From positions 24,072 to 88,071 of the forward strand of contig JAEKNQ010000059.1 of NCBI GenBank assembly GCA_016464825.1: a DNA stretch of 64,000 bases, given 5' to 3'. The position numbers and the translations under genes are program-made. Positions 8,163 to 17,109 of the stretch are shown piece by piece; position 1 is the stretch's first letter, and each line of letters opens with the position of its first letter. The DNA is from Candidatus Dormiibacter inghamiae (lineage in GTDB: Bacteria > Chloroflexota > Dormibacteria > Dormibacterales > Dormibacteraceae). The notes under the pieces were generated by a model. That model worked only from the letters and a program-made list of their open reading frames with translations, was not told the DNA's origin and made no database searches.

Positions 8163-9935
8163 ATGAACCAGACCGCCGACCAGTACCACCGAAGCGAGGT
8201 CCGAGATAGGATACGGATCGACTGGCACGTCCCGATACCGATGGACGACGGCGTAGTGCTGCGAGCCGACGTCTACCGTCCCGACGACGACGGCCGCTAT
8301 CCGGCCGTGATGAGCTACGGGCCCTACGCCAAGGGCCTTTCCTTCCAGGAGGCGTATGCGCCGCAATGGGAGAAGATGGTGGGCGACCACCCGGATGTCG
8401 CGGCGGGCTCGTCCAACAAGTACCAGAACTGGGAGGTCGTCGACCCCGAGAAGTGGGTACCCGAGGGCTACGCGGTGGTCCGCGTCGACTCCCGAGGCAC
8501 CGGCTGGTCACCCGGCTACATCGACGTCTGGGCGACCCGCGAGGCACGTGACTTCTACGAGTGCATCGAATGGGCCGGGCAGGAGCCGTGGAGCAACGGC
8601 AAGGTCGGCCTCGACGGCATCTCTTATTACGCCATCAACCAGTGGCACGTGGCCGGCCTGCAGCCGCCGCATCTGACGGCCATGGTTGCGTGGGAAGGGG
8701 CCGCTGACATGTACCGCGACGTCACCTACCACGGAGGCATCCTCTCCGAGTTCTGCGGCAACTGGTACCCGCGCCAGGTCGAGATTGTCCAGTACGGCCT
8801 GGGCGAACGCGCCCGCAAGTCGCCTATCACGGGAGAGTCGGTCGCTGGTCCGGTCACTCTCTCGGACGACGAACTGGCACGCAACCGCGCGGATTTCGGC
8901 GCAGACATCAAGCGGCACCCCCTCGACGACCAATGGCATCGGGATCGGTCGGCCGACTGGTCGAAGGTCAAGACGCCGTTCCTGTCCGCCGCCAACTGGG
9001 GCGGCCAGGGGCTCCATCCGCGTGGGAACTTCGACGCCTTCGCGAAGGCGGCCTCGGATCAGAAGTGGCTCGAGGTCCATGGCGACTCGCACTGGTCGCA
9101 CTTCTACACCGACTATGGCCGCGGGCTCCAGAAGCGATTCTTCGATCACTTCCTGAAGGGCGAGGACAATGGCTGGCAGCAGCAGGCTCGCGTGATACTC
9201 AACGTCCGTCACCCCGGCGAGCGCTTCGTCCAGCGCTCCGAGAGTGAGTGGCCGCTGGCTGGCACTCGCTGGACCTCGTACTTCCTCGACCCTGAGGGTG
9301 AGCGCCTCAGCACCGAGGTCCCCGCCAGGGAGTCATCGGTGACGTACAACGCGCTCGGCGAGGGATTGACGTTCTCGACCCCTCCGCTAACGCAGCAGAC
9401 CGAGATCACCGGCCCCATCACGGCCAAATTGTTCATTGCCGCATCCACGAAGGACGCCGACATCTTCCTCGCGGTGCGCGTCTTCGACCCCAGGGACGAC
9501 GAGGTCGTCTTCATGGGGGCCCTCGACCCGAACACCCCGATCGCGTTGGGCTGGCTCCGAGCCTCCCACCGGCGTCTCGATCCACACAGGAGCCTCCCTC
9601 ACCAACCATTCCACTCCCACGACCGCTTGGAGCCCCTCGAGCCCGGCGAGGTCTACGAGCTGGACGTGGAGGTCTGGCCGACGTGCATTGTGGTCCCGTC
9701 CGGGTATCGCATCAGCATCACTCTGCGCGGCAAGGATTACGAGTACGGCGGTGAGCTGAGCGAATTCGCCAAGAGCTTCCATTACGCGTCGAGGGGCACC
9801 GGTCCCTTCCTCCACAACGACCCCGACGACCGGCCGCCCGACCTCTTCGGCGGTGAGGTGACCCTCTATGCGGGCGGGAGCCGCGCCTCGCATGTGGTGC
9901 TCCCGGTAATCCCTCCTGACCGACATGCAGCTTGA
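8163..9935 (+). CDS. CocE/NonD-family acyl hydrolase (X-Pro dipeptidyl-peptidase-like)
   Basis: 590 residues from the ATG at 8163, preceded by GGGGGA; an earlier ATG at 8145 has no such site. The N-terminal alpha/beta hydrolase domain starts with a MDDGVVLRADVYRP motif. The nucleophile is S154 in LDGISYYA and a likely catalytic histidine lies in VHGDSHWSHF. A C-terminal jelly-roll domain (about 370-590) has the usual VWPTCIVVPSGYRISITLRGKD-like end. Family members hydrolyse esters (cocaine esterase), amides or glutaryl side chains. No signal peptide is visible. The 296 bases before it (7867-8162) hold no supported gene. It overlaps the next hydrolase gene by 11 bases. Confidence 0.9.
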   Translation: MNQTADQYHRSEVRDRIRIDWHVPIPMDDGVVLRADVYRPDDDGRYPAVMSYGPYAKGLSFQEAYAPQWEKMVGDHPDVAAGSSNKYQNWEVVDPEKWVPEGYAVVRVDSRGTGWSPGYIDVWATREARDFYECIEWAGQEPWSNGKVGLDGISYYAINQWHVAGLQPPHLTAMVAWEGAADMYRDVTYHGGILSEFCGNWYPRQVEIVQYGLGERARKSPITGESVAGPVTLSDDELARNRADFGADIKRHPLDDQWHRDRSADWSKVKTPFLSAANWGGQGLHPRGNFDAFAKAASDQKWLEVHGDSHWSHFYTDYGRGLQKRFFDHFLKGEDNGWQQQARVILNVRHPGERFVQRSESEWPLAGTRWTSYFLDPEGERLSTEVPARESSVTYNALGEGLTFSTPPLTQQTEITGPITAKLFIAASTKDADIFLAVRVFDPRDDEVVFMGALDPNTPIALGWLRASHRRLDPHRSLPHQPFHSHDRLEPLEPGEVYELDVEVWPTCIVVPSGYRISITLRGKDYEYGGELSEFAKSFHYASRGTGPFLHNDPDDRPPDLFGGEVTLYAGGSRASHVVLPVIPPDRHAA

Positions 9936-10767
9936 GCTGGTCTCAATCGATACCTTGGGGCTCCCGCTGGACGGGGTGTACTACCGACCGGCCGACAGGG
10001 CGCCGGCCGGTTCGGCATTGATCTTCCATGGCAACTGCGGCAACTTCTACATGGGTCCGCCGCGCTTCCTACCGCCGCGCCTGGCCAAGCTGGGGCTGGC
10101 CTGCCTGACCTTCAACCGGCGCGGTCACGACATCCTGGGCACATGCCTTGGCAGGGAGCCAGTGGGCGGCGCCTTCCAGCTCGCGGCGGAGGCGATCGAG
10201 GACAACCGGCTGGCCGCCGAGTTCCTGGCCGCCCAGGGGCACAGTGACCCCATAGTCATCGGACACAGCAACGGCGGCTTGCTGGCGATCCGGCACGTGG
10301 CCGATCATCCGGCTACCCCCGCCATGGTGCTGCTCTCCGCGCCCGGTGGTGGCCCTCGGTCCACCTGGGACCTGGCTGAGGCCGGTCTGTTGACCGGCCA
10401 CCGCACCGATGAACTGGTGGCCGAAGCTGAGCGGCTGGTGGCCGAGGGGCGTCCCGACGCCCTGCTTCAACTTCCGGGGTGGTGGTGGACGATCAGCGCC
10501 GCCAGCCTCCTCGACCGCGTGCAGCGGACCCCCGACGCCATCGGCCTGGCCCCCGCCGTGAAGTGCCCCACGCTCTACCTCAAAGGAAGCGGCGAGCCTG
10601 AGAAGATGTACCCCGCGCGTGCCTTTCAGGCTGCCGCCGGTGGGCCCTGCGACGTCCTGGATATCGACGGTCTCAACCACTGGTACAACGGCCGTGAGGC
10701 GGAGGTGGGGGGATTGGTTGCGAGCTGGCTAGAGAAGACGCTACCGCAGCTGGGACCGCGATCGTGA
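9925..10767 (+). CDS. Alpha/beta hydrolase (serine nucleophile)
   Basis: 280 residues starting with ATG inside the end of the CocE-like gene, so translation is probably coupled. IFHGNCGN (33-40) provides the oxyanion loop, S115 in VIGHSNGG is the nucleophile elbow, and the histidine in IDGLNHWYNG near the C-terminus completes the triad. No lid-domain signature allows a substrate to be named. Pairing with the CocE-type enzyme suggests consecutive ester or amide cleavages on the same compound. Confidence 0.87.
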   Translation: MQLELVSIDTLGLPLDGVYYRPADRAPAGSALIFHGNCGNFYMGPPRFLPPRLAKLGLACLTFNRRGHDILGTCLGREPVGGAFQLAAEAIEDNRLAAEFLAAQGHSDPIVIGHSNGGLLAIRHVADHPATPAMVLLSAPGGGPRSTWDLAEAGLLTGHRTDELVAEAERLVAEGRPDALLQLPGWWWTISAASLLDRVQRTPDAIGLAPAVKCPTLYLKGSGEPEKMYPARAFQAAAGGPCDVLDIDGLNHWYNGREAEVGGLVASWLEKTLPQLGPRS

Positions 10768-10776
10768 CGCAATGCC

Positions 10777-11170
10777 GCTGGCACGCTCGAGGAGTGCACG
10801 CGGCTGATCCGGGTCGCCCACCAGGAAGCCGCGAAACTCGGCCTCCTTGGACGGTCGCTATCGTCGAGGGTGGCCACCGGCAGGCGCTGGCGAGGATGGA
10901 CTGCGCGTTTCCGCCGAGTCCGCCGATCGCCGCGGCGAAGGCGGTCGGGGCCGCCCTCTGGCACCGCGACGGCGGCTCATTGAACCGGGTGTCTAGGACC
11001 GGCTGCCGTCGCGAGCGGGCCGACCGATTGGTCCGGCTGACCTTGATGTCGGCACTCGGCTCCGTCCTCATCCGCGGGCGGCCACGGTGCTTGGGGCCGT
11101 CGGCGTCAGCGGCGCCTCCAGCGAGCAGGATCTGGCCTGTGCCGAGGCCGGCCTGGGGGCGATCGCCTAG
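10777..11170 (+). pseudogene. HbpS/GlcG-family (DUF336) gene, broken by several frameshifts
   Basis: Three consecutive pieces in different frames match the heme-degrading/GlcG-like family. LEECTRLIRVAHQEAAKLGL comes first. Then TVAIVEGGHRQALARMD follows, with the next piece (PPIAAAKAVGAALW) in the same frame. Finally LGAVGVSGASSEQDL runs to GLGAIA and a TAG at 11168-11170. Frame changes fall near 10840 and 11080, and the middle is poorly conserved. No intact start codon is in frame with the first piece. It lies immediately after the hydrolase gene and may once have been its last operon member. The bases up to 11265 hold nothing else I can support. Confidence 0.75.
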
Positions 11171-11265
11171 CGTGTCCTGCCCCAGGCAGGCGCGGCCTGG
11201 AAGGCACCGAACGCTGTTTGGGGCCTGCAGGATCTAGGCGGCCGGCCGCGGCAACAGGCTCGCAC

Positions 11266-11727
11266 CTACCGGGCCAGAAAGAGCGTCGCCCGCAGGTTTT
11301 CCCGGCCTTGCGGCTGCGGGAGTCGTCGAATCTCATCAACGACCGAGCGGTTGATGGTGTCGATGTTCGGGTGGTCTATCTCGACGAGGTTGCCGCCTGG
11401 GTCGCGCAGGTACATCTGGACGTTCTTGCTGGGTAACTCATAGATGTGGTGGCCGAACGCTTCGCGATCGAAAATGCCCAGCTCCTTGGACTTGGTGTAG
11501 GCGGCCTCGAAGTCGTCGACGGTAAGAGCGAGGTGGTGGTAGGCGGGGGCCGGTCCCAGACGCTCGAAAAGGTGCAGTTGCAGCCCACCGACGGATAGCC
11601 ACTGAACCGGGAAGCCGAAGTTTGGAGTCGGCAGCCTCTCAAGGCCCAGGACCTCGGTGTAGAACCTGACCGAGCCCTCCAGGTCGAGAGCGCTAATGCT
11701 GACGTGGTTGAAACCTGTCGCTACCAA
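11266..11727 (-). CDS. VOC-family protein (glyoxalase/extradiol dioxygenase fold)
   Basis: 153 residues from a TTG at 11727 that is preceded by AGGAGAAGG; the longer ATG frame from 11889 adds unrelated residues. The paired beta-alpha-beta-beta-beta modules are clear: FNHVSISALDLEGSVRFYTEVLG at the start, YHHLALTVDDFEAAY in the middle and MYLRDPGGNLVEIDH near the end. H and E residues in these modules are the usual metal ligands. The reaction is unknown: lyase, isomerase, thiol transferase or dioxygenase are all possible. Confidence 0.85.
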   Translation of the reverse strand: MVATGFNHVSISALDLEGSVRFYTEVLGLERLPTPNFGFPVQWLSVGGLQLHLFERLGPAPAYHHLALTVDDFEAAYTKSKELGIFDREAFGHHIYELPSKNVQMYLRDPGGNLVEIDHPNIDTINRSVVDEIRRLPQPQGRENLRATLFLAR

Positions 11728-12038
11728 ATCGCCTTCTCCTCGCTGACTGCTGGCCGCTCTCAGTTTTTCTGTCCCAATCGAGGGCAAGTGGCCCACGGCA
11801 CCCATTGTCCGGCCGTCGGGCGGGTCGACGCGCACCGCGCTCGTCCACCGTGACCGCAACTTCATTTGGCTGCATGTCCAAGTCGACATTCCGGCGCCAG
11901 GTCTCCCGAGAAGGCTGAACGACCGCTGATAGGATTTACCCGAATTATGGCGGTGGCTAAGGACCTGATACTGCAGCCCCTGGCGAACCTGGTCGGGAAC
12001 CGTTTCGTTTCTCGCGACAGCGCCACGCGGCGCCCCTG
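11728..12038. other. Intergenic stretch without a supported gene
   Basis: This stretch lies between the VOC gene start and the first recognisable codons of the decayed M24 gene. Open frames are present but resemble no family and have no ribosome-binding site. It must contain the VOC promoter on the minus strand; I could not pick a convincing -35/-10 pair. Confidence 0.4.
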
Positions 12039-12077
12039 GTTCGGCATCAGACTGTTCGACCTGGGGTCGGCCGTCCG

Positions 12078-12932
12078 GATCCCTACCGGCTGCGCGAGAA
12101 GCGCGTCGAGCAGGCCCGCCAGGCGATGGCCGCGGCCGCGCTCGACGCGATACTGCTCTGGAAGGACGAGAACGTCCGCTACCTGACGGGCAAAAGCGCC
12201 GTGCTCAATGGGTGCCTGCTGCTGCCTGGACGTGAGCCGATCCTGCTTGCCTCCGGCGGTGAGGTCCAGCGAGCGCGAGTGGCGATGCCGTGGCTGGAGG
12301 AGATCCACGCCGTCCCAATCATGGAGGCTGGGGGCTTAGTGCGCGGTGCGGTCGAAGCGACGATCAAGCCGCTGGTCGAAAAGCATGGGCTGCTCGGGTG
12401 CCGGCTCGGCCTTGATGAGTGCGGCTTCACGCTGGTACAGGCCTTGGGCGAGCTGCTTACAGACGTCCGACTGGGCGACGGGGACGCGGCAATGCACCAG
12501 GCCCGGCTCATCAAGCTGCCCGACGAGATCGCGCTCATGGAGGAGGCTGCCGCAATCGCCGAGGCGGTGACCCAGGCAGCCATCGATGCGTGAGACCGGG
12601 TGTTCGCGAGACCGATGTGGTGGCCGAGGCCATGCACGCGCTGTTCCGGCTCGGCGGCGAGATGCCGCATGTCAGCACCCCTTTCGTGGCCTCCGGCGAG
12701 CGATAGTAGGCGTGGGCGCAAACGAGCCGCCCTACATTGGCGAGGAGTTGCCGGGGGCGAGACGGTGGTGCTCCATGCCGGCATGACCTTCGCCGCCGAA
12801 CCCCTGATCTGGGTCCCTGGCGTGCCCGGAGGGGCCGGGGTCCGGCTCGAGCACACGATTCTCGTGACGGACGACGGCGGCCGGGCGCTCACCCGCACCG
12901 GCTGGGACGAGCGGCTGCTGCTCCGCGGCTGA
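12078..12932 (+). pseudogene. M24 metallopeptidase gene, decayed by frameshifts and an internal deletion
   Basis: The N-terminal creatinase domain is readable from DPYRLREKRVEQARQAM through about 12590. A one-base loss near 12590 shifts the frame (AAIDA then VRPGVRETDVVAEAM), and this piece ends in TAG after FVASGER near 12706. The sequence resumes at VGANEPPYIGEELPG, shifts again near 12757, and ends with a normal C-terminus at 12932. Compared with the gene at 1-507, roughly 95-100 residues are missing, including both metal-binding aspartates and the HG motif. It therefore cannot encode an active enzyme even if the indels were sequencing errors. It is a paralogue of the left-edge gene. Confidence 0.85.
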
Positions 12933-12934
12933 GG

Positions 12935-13927
12935 CTACTCACCCACCGGCACGACAAGGCCCTCGCGTGCCGATCGTCGGATCGCGTCTGTCAGCTGGAC
13001 GCTGCGAAGACCGTCAAGACCGGACGGGTTTGGTTCCCGGCCCTCGGACACAGCGTGGCTGAAGGCTGCCAACGTCCTCGCGTACGCATCATGGGAGCTG
13101 TACTCGCGCTCTGTCTCATCCTCCCCCGAGACGATGCGCATTCGCCCCTCCTGACCGGGTCGCGTCAGCCCCCGGGCGTCGATGCGGCCCCGGGTGCCGT
13201 GGATCACCAGGTCGTTCAGCGGTTTAGGCGTCAGCTGGTTGCCATTGGCATAGACGAGCGCGCCGCGAGAGAAGCGCATGAGCACCATGGGCAACCGCTC
13301 GAGCTGCTCAGCCCGGCCGCTCTCGAACATGGCCACGACCTCGGTCGGGTCGTCGTCGAACAGGAAGCGGATCAAATCGTAGATGTGCACCGCGATGTTG
13401 TTGGTGGCGCCCAGCCCGGCCAGGGCCGCGTCGGTGCGCCAGCCGCCGGGCGGGTCCGAGCCCGGGCTGGCGTCGACCTGGGCCGAGATCACATCGCCGA
13501 TCCTGCCCTCCGCAATCGCCTGGCGCGCCTCCTGGAAACATCCGTGGTGGCGCGTTTGGAAATTAATTCCGAGCTTCACCCCAGCCTGCTTGCACGCCTG
13601 GAGGGCGCGCGCGGCGTCGGCCGCGATTCCCCCCAGGGGCTTATCGCAGAGGACGTGCTTGCCCGCCCGTGCAGCCGCCACCACCTGGTCGGGATGGAGG
13701 GTGTTGGGCGTGCAGATGAGTACAGCGTCTACTTGCGGGTTGGCCAGCATCTCCTCGTAGCTGGTACCGGCCGCGGCCGCCCCATGCTTGACGGCGAAGG
13801 CTTCGGCCCGTCCCTCGTCGCGGCTCACGACAGCCTCCAACCGGCTGTTTGCGTCGCCCGTGATCGCGGGCGCCATTGCGCTGTCCGCAATCCTGCCGAT
13901 TCCGATGATTCCCCAGCCGATCGTCAT
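12935..13927 (-). CDS. Gfo/Idh/MocA-family NAD(P)-dependent oxidoreductase
   Basis: 330 residues from the ATG at 13927, preceded by AAGGAG; the frame extends upstream without family similarity. The N-terminal Rossmann motif is GIIGIGRIAD, the conserved lysine lies in CDKPLGG (the EKP-type catalytic Lys), and the C-terminal alpha/beta domain follows from about residue 125. Enzymes of this family oxidise sugars, inositols or their derivatives, or trans-dihydrodiols. The gene is convergent with the decayed M24 gene (2-base gap) and divergent from the alcohol dehydrogenase gene. Confidence 0.88.
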   Translation of the reverse strand: MTIGWGIIGIGRIADSAMAPAITGDANSRLEAVVSRDEGRAEAFAVKHGAAAAGTSYEEMLANPQVDAVLICTPNTLHPDQVVAAARAGKHVLCDKPLGGIAADAARALQACKQAGVKLGINFQTRHHGCFQEARQAIAEGRIGDVISAQVDASPGSDPPGGWRTDAALAGLGATNNIAVHIYDLIRFLFDDDPTEVVAMFESGRAEQLERLPMVLMRFSRGALVYANGNQLTPKPLNDLVIHGTRGRIDARGLTRPGQEGRMRIVSGEDETEREYSSHDAYARTLAAFSHAVSEGREPNPSGLDGLRSVQLTDAIRRSAREGLVVPVGE

Positions 13928-13974
13928 GAAGGACTCCTTGAATTCAGGCGCTGGCGTCGCCCACGGCGGCCATC

Positions 13975-13987
13975 TAACCTTAGGGCG
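13975..13987 (+). promoter_or_regulatory. Leaderless -10 before the alcohol dehydrogenase gene
   Basis: TAACCT at 13975-13980 followed by 7 bases and the ATG at 13988; no Shine-Dalgarno sequence. It lies in a 60-base divergent spacer that also holds the AAGGAG site of the Gfo/Idh/MocA gene. Confidence 0.45.
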
Positions 13988-15025
13988 ATGCGAGCAATGG
14001 CAGTGACGGCCTACGGCAGTCCCTTGCAGATGTTGGAGCTTCCCCGCCCACAGCCGCCACCGGGCCATGCCCTGATTGAGGTGCTGGCGTGCGGCCTCTG
14101 CTTCAGCGACGTGAAGACAATCCGCGGACGCATGCCCTACTCGCCGGGATTGGCCCTTCCCCACGTCGCCGGCCATGAGGTCTCCGGCAGGGTGGTCGAG
14201 GTGAACGGCCCCAGCCCGCTCTCGGCCGGCCAGCGCGTGATAATCCACCACCTCTGGGCCTGCCACCGCTGCGCATCGTGCCGGCGGGGCGAGGAGCACC
14301 TCTGCACCAACCTCGTCGCCTGGATGGGGTTCACTGAGCCGGGCGGCTTCCAGGAGTATGTGTCGGCGCCGGTCGAGAATGTGCTGCCGGTGCCCGAGCA
14401 CATCCCACCCGACCAGGCTCCCGCCTTGACCTGCGCGATGGGGACCGCCTACCGGGCTGTTGTGCCGCGGGGCCGCATTCAGCCGGGTGAGCTCGCGGTG
14501 GTGCTCGGACTCGGCGGCGTCGGCGTCCACGCCGCCCTGATCGCCCAGGTGGCCGGCGCGCATGTGGTCGGGGTCGACGTTGAGGCCAAGCTGGAGGCGG
14601 CGCGCCGGGTCGGCCTTCGAGAGGTGGTGGGGACTGGAGACGTTCAGGAGCATGTGACCGACCTAAGTGGCGGGGATATGGCCGACCTTGTGATCGAAAC
14701 CACCGGCGTGCCGGCACTGCTGGAGAAGGCTCGGCAGCTTCTGCGCCCAGGCGGTCGGATCGTCGGCGTCGGCTACCACGTGGGCGAGCTGATGGCCATT
14801 TCCAGTGACCAGCTGGTGCTGTGGGAGCAATCGGTGCTCGGCTCCCGCTACGCGACCCGCGCCGACATGGAGCACGTGATCCGGCTGGTGGCCGACGGGC
14901 TGGTCACGCCAGTGATCGACGAGGTGCTCCCGCTGGCCGAGTTGAACAAGGCGGTGAAGAGACTCGAGCACGGACAAGTCAACGGGCGCCTTGTCCTCGG
15001 AGTCGCGGCTCAGAGCAGCGTGTAG
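13988..15025 (+). CDS. Zinc-dependent alcohol dehydrogenase (MDR superfamily)
   Basis: 345 residues from ATG at 13988. The open frame extends far upstream but only this part matches the family. Catalytic zinc ligands are C38 in ACGLCFSD and H63-E64 in AGHE. The structural zinc site is complete: C92, C95, C98 and C106 in ACHRCASC...C. The nucleotide-binding motif is GLGGVGVHAA. It oxidises an alcohol or polyol with NAD(P); the paralogues at 23566 and 27726 suggest several related alcohol steps. It overlaps the 3' end of the convergent SDR gene. Confidence 0.9.
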   Translation: MRAMAVTAYGSPLQMLELPRPQPPPGHALIEVLACGLCFSDVKTIRGRMPYSPGLALPHVAGHEVSGRVVEVNGPSPLSAGQRVIIHHLWACHRCASCRRGEEHLCTNLVAWMGFTEPGGFQEYVSAPVENVLPVPEHIPPDQAPALTCAMGTAYRAVVPRGRIQPGELAVVLGLGGVGVHAALIAQVAGAHVVGVDVEAKLEAARRVGLREVVGTGDVQEHVTDLSGGDMADLVIETTGVPALLEKARQLLRPGGRIVGVGYHVGELMAISSDQLVLWEQSVLGSRYATRADMEHVIRLVADGLVTPVIDEVLPLAELNKAVKRLEHGQVNGRLVLGVAAQSSV

Positions 15026-15778
15026 CCCCCGTCGACCATGATGGTGGCTCCGGTCACATATGAGGCCTCATCCGATCCCAGGAAGACCGCCGCGCCAACC
15101 ATCTCGTCCGGCTCGCCGAGCGTCCGATCGGGAGCAGCCGCAGGTTGGCCTCGCGCACCTCCGGCCGCGCGAAGAACTCGCGGTTGCCGGGTGTCAGGGT
15201 CGGGCCGGGGCCGAAGGCGTTCACCCGGATGCGATGCCGCGGCGAGGTCGACGGCCATGCTCTTCACAAGCTGGCGGAGGGCGCCCTTGGCGGACGCGTA
15301 GTGGGCCAGCCCGGGGCGTGTCACCTCGCTCAGCTGGGAGGACGTGAAGACGATCGCACCCCGGCGGTTGGCCGCCATGTGGCGGGCGAACACGAGACCG
15401 CAGTTGAAGGCGGTAGTCAGGTTCCTGTCGAACATCGCGCGCCACGTTTGGGGCGTCATCTCGAGGAAGGGGACCGTCTCGCCCCGGGAGCCGCCGGCGT
15501 TTGCGTAGAGCAGGTCGGCGCCCCCCATCCGCGAGCACGCGGCGGCCAGCAAACCCTCCACCGCGGCGATGTCGGCAAGGTCGGCCTTCACGTGCCAGGC
15601 GCAGCCCCCCGAGTCGCGCACGAGACAGGCAGTGCTGTCGGCGCCAGGCGCGTCGAGATCGGCGCAGACCACCTCGGCGCCCGCGGCCGCGACTCCCAGC
15701 GCAAGCGCGCGTCCGACCCCGCCAGCGGCCGCCCGCCACCACCGCCCGGCGGCCGGCGAGGCGGCCGCTCACCGTCAC
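15010..15778 (-). pseudogene. SDR-family oxidoreductase with three single-base indels
   Basis: A GTG at 15778 overlaps the amidohydrolase TGA. The first piece (SGRLAGRRAVVAGG) shifts near 15728 to AGGVGRALALGVAAAGAEVVCADLD. The main frame carries LLYANAGG, the catalytic SSQ and the YASAKG Tyr/Lys motif. Another shift occurs near 15235 (IRVNAFGPGPTLTPG) and a shift back near 15120 (LGEPDEMVGAAVFLGSDEASY), with a normal SDR end VTGATIMVDGGYTLL. Net frame is restored, and every catalytic residue is present. It is either a recent pseudogene or an intact gene with sequencing errors; the sites lie in short runs of C or G. Confidence 0.75.
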
Positions 15779-17109
15779 AGGACTGCGGGTCCGGGCAGGA
15801 AGCGGCCCTGGCCGGGCCTGGCCAGCACCTCCCCGCACTCGGCGGCGAGGGTACCCCGGAGATACGTTCGGACCGCACGCCCGCGAAGCGTCCGTCCTGT
15901 GAACGGCGACCAGCCCGCCTTTGAGATAACGTCCTCGTCCTTCACCGTCCACTCAAACCCCGGGTCCACGAGGACCAAGTCCGCGTCCGCACCCGGCGCC
16001 AGGCTGCCCTTGCCGCCCAACCCGTAGATGCGGGCGGGCGCCTCTGAGTAGATCTCGACCACGCGCTCATAACTGAGCCGGCCACGGGCGGCCCCGTCGA
16101 GGAGCACGGAAAAGGTGGTGTCGATCCCGGGCAGGCCGAAATGGACATCCCAGATCGAACCGGCAGCCTTCTGGGCGCGGGTCGAGGGCGCGTGGTCGCT
16201 CGATACGTAGTCGATGTCTCCGCCGGCCAGCGCCGCCCACATTGCGACCAGGTCGGCCTCAGCGCGGGCCCGGGCGGGCGGCGTGAACTTGCGCAGCGAC
16301 CCCTCGGAGAGTGCCTCCCCTTCGAGCAACGTCAGGTACTGAGGGCAGGACTCGATCACCAGGTTCCGGGCCGCAGCCAGGACCATGGGGCTGCTGGCGT
16401 GAGCCAAGACCACTCGGGCTCCGCTGGAACCGGCCAGGACGGCGGCCGTCGAGACGGCGACCAACTCAGCCTCCACGCTGCGCCACTCTGGAATCACTCC
16501 GCCGTCATGGCGACCCGCCGCCTGCAGACGCGCCTCGGCCGAGGCGGTCAGCGACTCGTCCTCGCAGTGCAGGAGGCAGGTCGCGCCGGCCGCTCGGGCG
16601 GTGACCATCAGCTCGCACAGCGCGGCCGCGTCGTGGCCCGGAACGCCGTGGGTGGTACAAGTGAAGGCCTTCAAGAACGCGGCGCCCGCCCGCCAAGCGT
16701 CGGCGGCAGCGGGGGCCTCCCCGGGCCAGGCATGCGCCCCCAATGCGAAGTCGGACCGCGCCCGTCCGGTCAGGTACGACACCTTGGCGGCGAGGTCGGC
16801 GGCGGTTCTGACGGGGGCCGCGTGAGTATGTTCGATGACGGTAGTCACACCGGAGCGGAGGGCGGCCGCGGTACCGGACGGAAAGTCCTCGCGCTCGAGG
16901 TCGGCGGGGTCCATGAAGTGGACGTGTGCGTCGACCATCCCGGGCATCACCAGCAGCCCAGCCGCGTCGAAGCGCTCCCCGGCCGGCCGGAGTTGGGAGG
17001 TCACCTCCACCACCCGGCCGCCGCTGAGGTAAACATTGGCCGGCCGGCTGCCAGCGCTTGTGACGAGGGTGCCGCCCTCGATCCCAAGGTCCGCCGCAGC
17101 CCCGGTCAA
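15775..17109 (-). CDS. Dihydropyrimidinase/allantoinase-like cyclic amidohydrolase
   Basis: 444 residues, amidohydrolase superfamily. Metal ligands are visible as H62 and H64 (DAHVH), the probable carboxylated lysine K147 (AFLKAF), H181 (LLHCEDE), H237 (LAHASSP) and D305 (SSDHAPS). The FLKAF and SSDHAPS variants fit hydantoinase, allantoinase and dihydroorotase-like enzymes, which hydrolyse cyclic amide bonds. It overlaps its neighbours by 4 bases on each side, inside the minus-strand operon that starts with livH. A role in opening an N-heterocycle is likely; the exact ring is not known. Confidence 0.88.
   Translation of the reverse strand: MTGAAADLGIEGGTLVTSAGSRPANVYLSGGRVVEVTSQLRPAGERFDAAGLLVMPGMVDAHVHFMDPADLEREDFPSGTAAALRSGVTTVIEHTHAAPVRTAADLAAKVSYLTGRARSDFALGAHAWPGEAPAAADAWRAGAAFLKAFTCTTHGVPGHDAAALCELMVTARAAGATCLLHCEDESLTASAEARLQAAGRHDGGVIPEWRSVEAELVAVSTAAVLAGSSGARVVLAHASSPMVLAAARNLVIESCPQYLTLLEGEALSEGSLRKFTPPARARAEADLVAMWAALAGGDIDYVSSDHAPSTRAQKAAGSIWDVHFGLPGIDTTFSVLLDGAARGRLSYERVVEIYSEAPARIYGLGGKGSLAPGADADLVLVDPGFEWTVKDEDVISKAGWSPFTGRTLRGRAVRTYLRGTLAAECGEVLARPGQGRFLPGPAVL

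Noticed and set aside
7803..8390. Minus-strand open frame of 195 codons over the gap before the CocE-like gene
   Set aside because: It overlaps the LysR 3' end and the CocE-like gene 5' end, resembles no family and has no ribosome-binding site; it is a shadow of the high-GC plus-strand genes.
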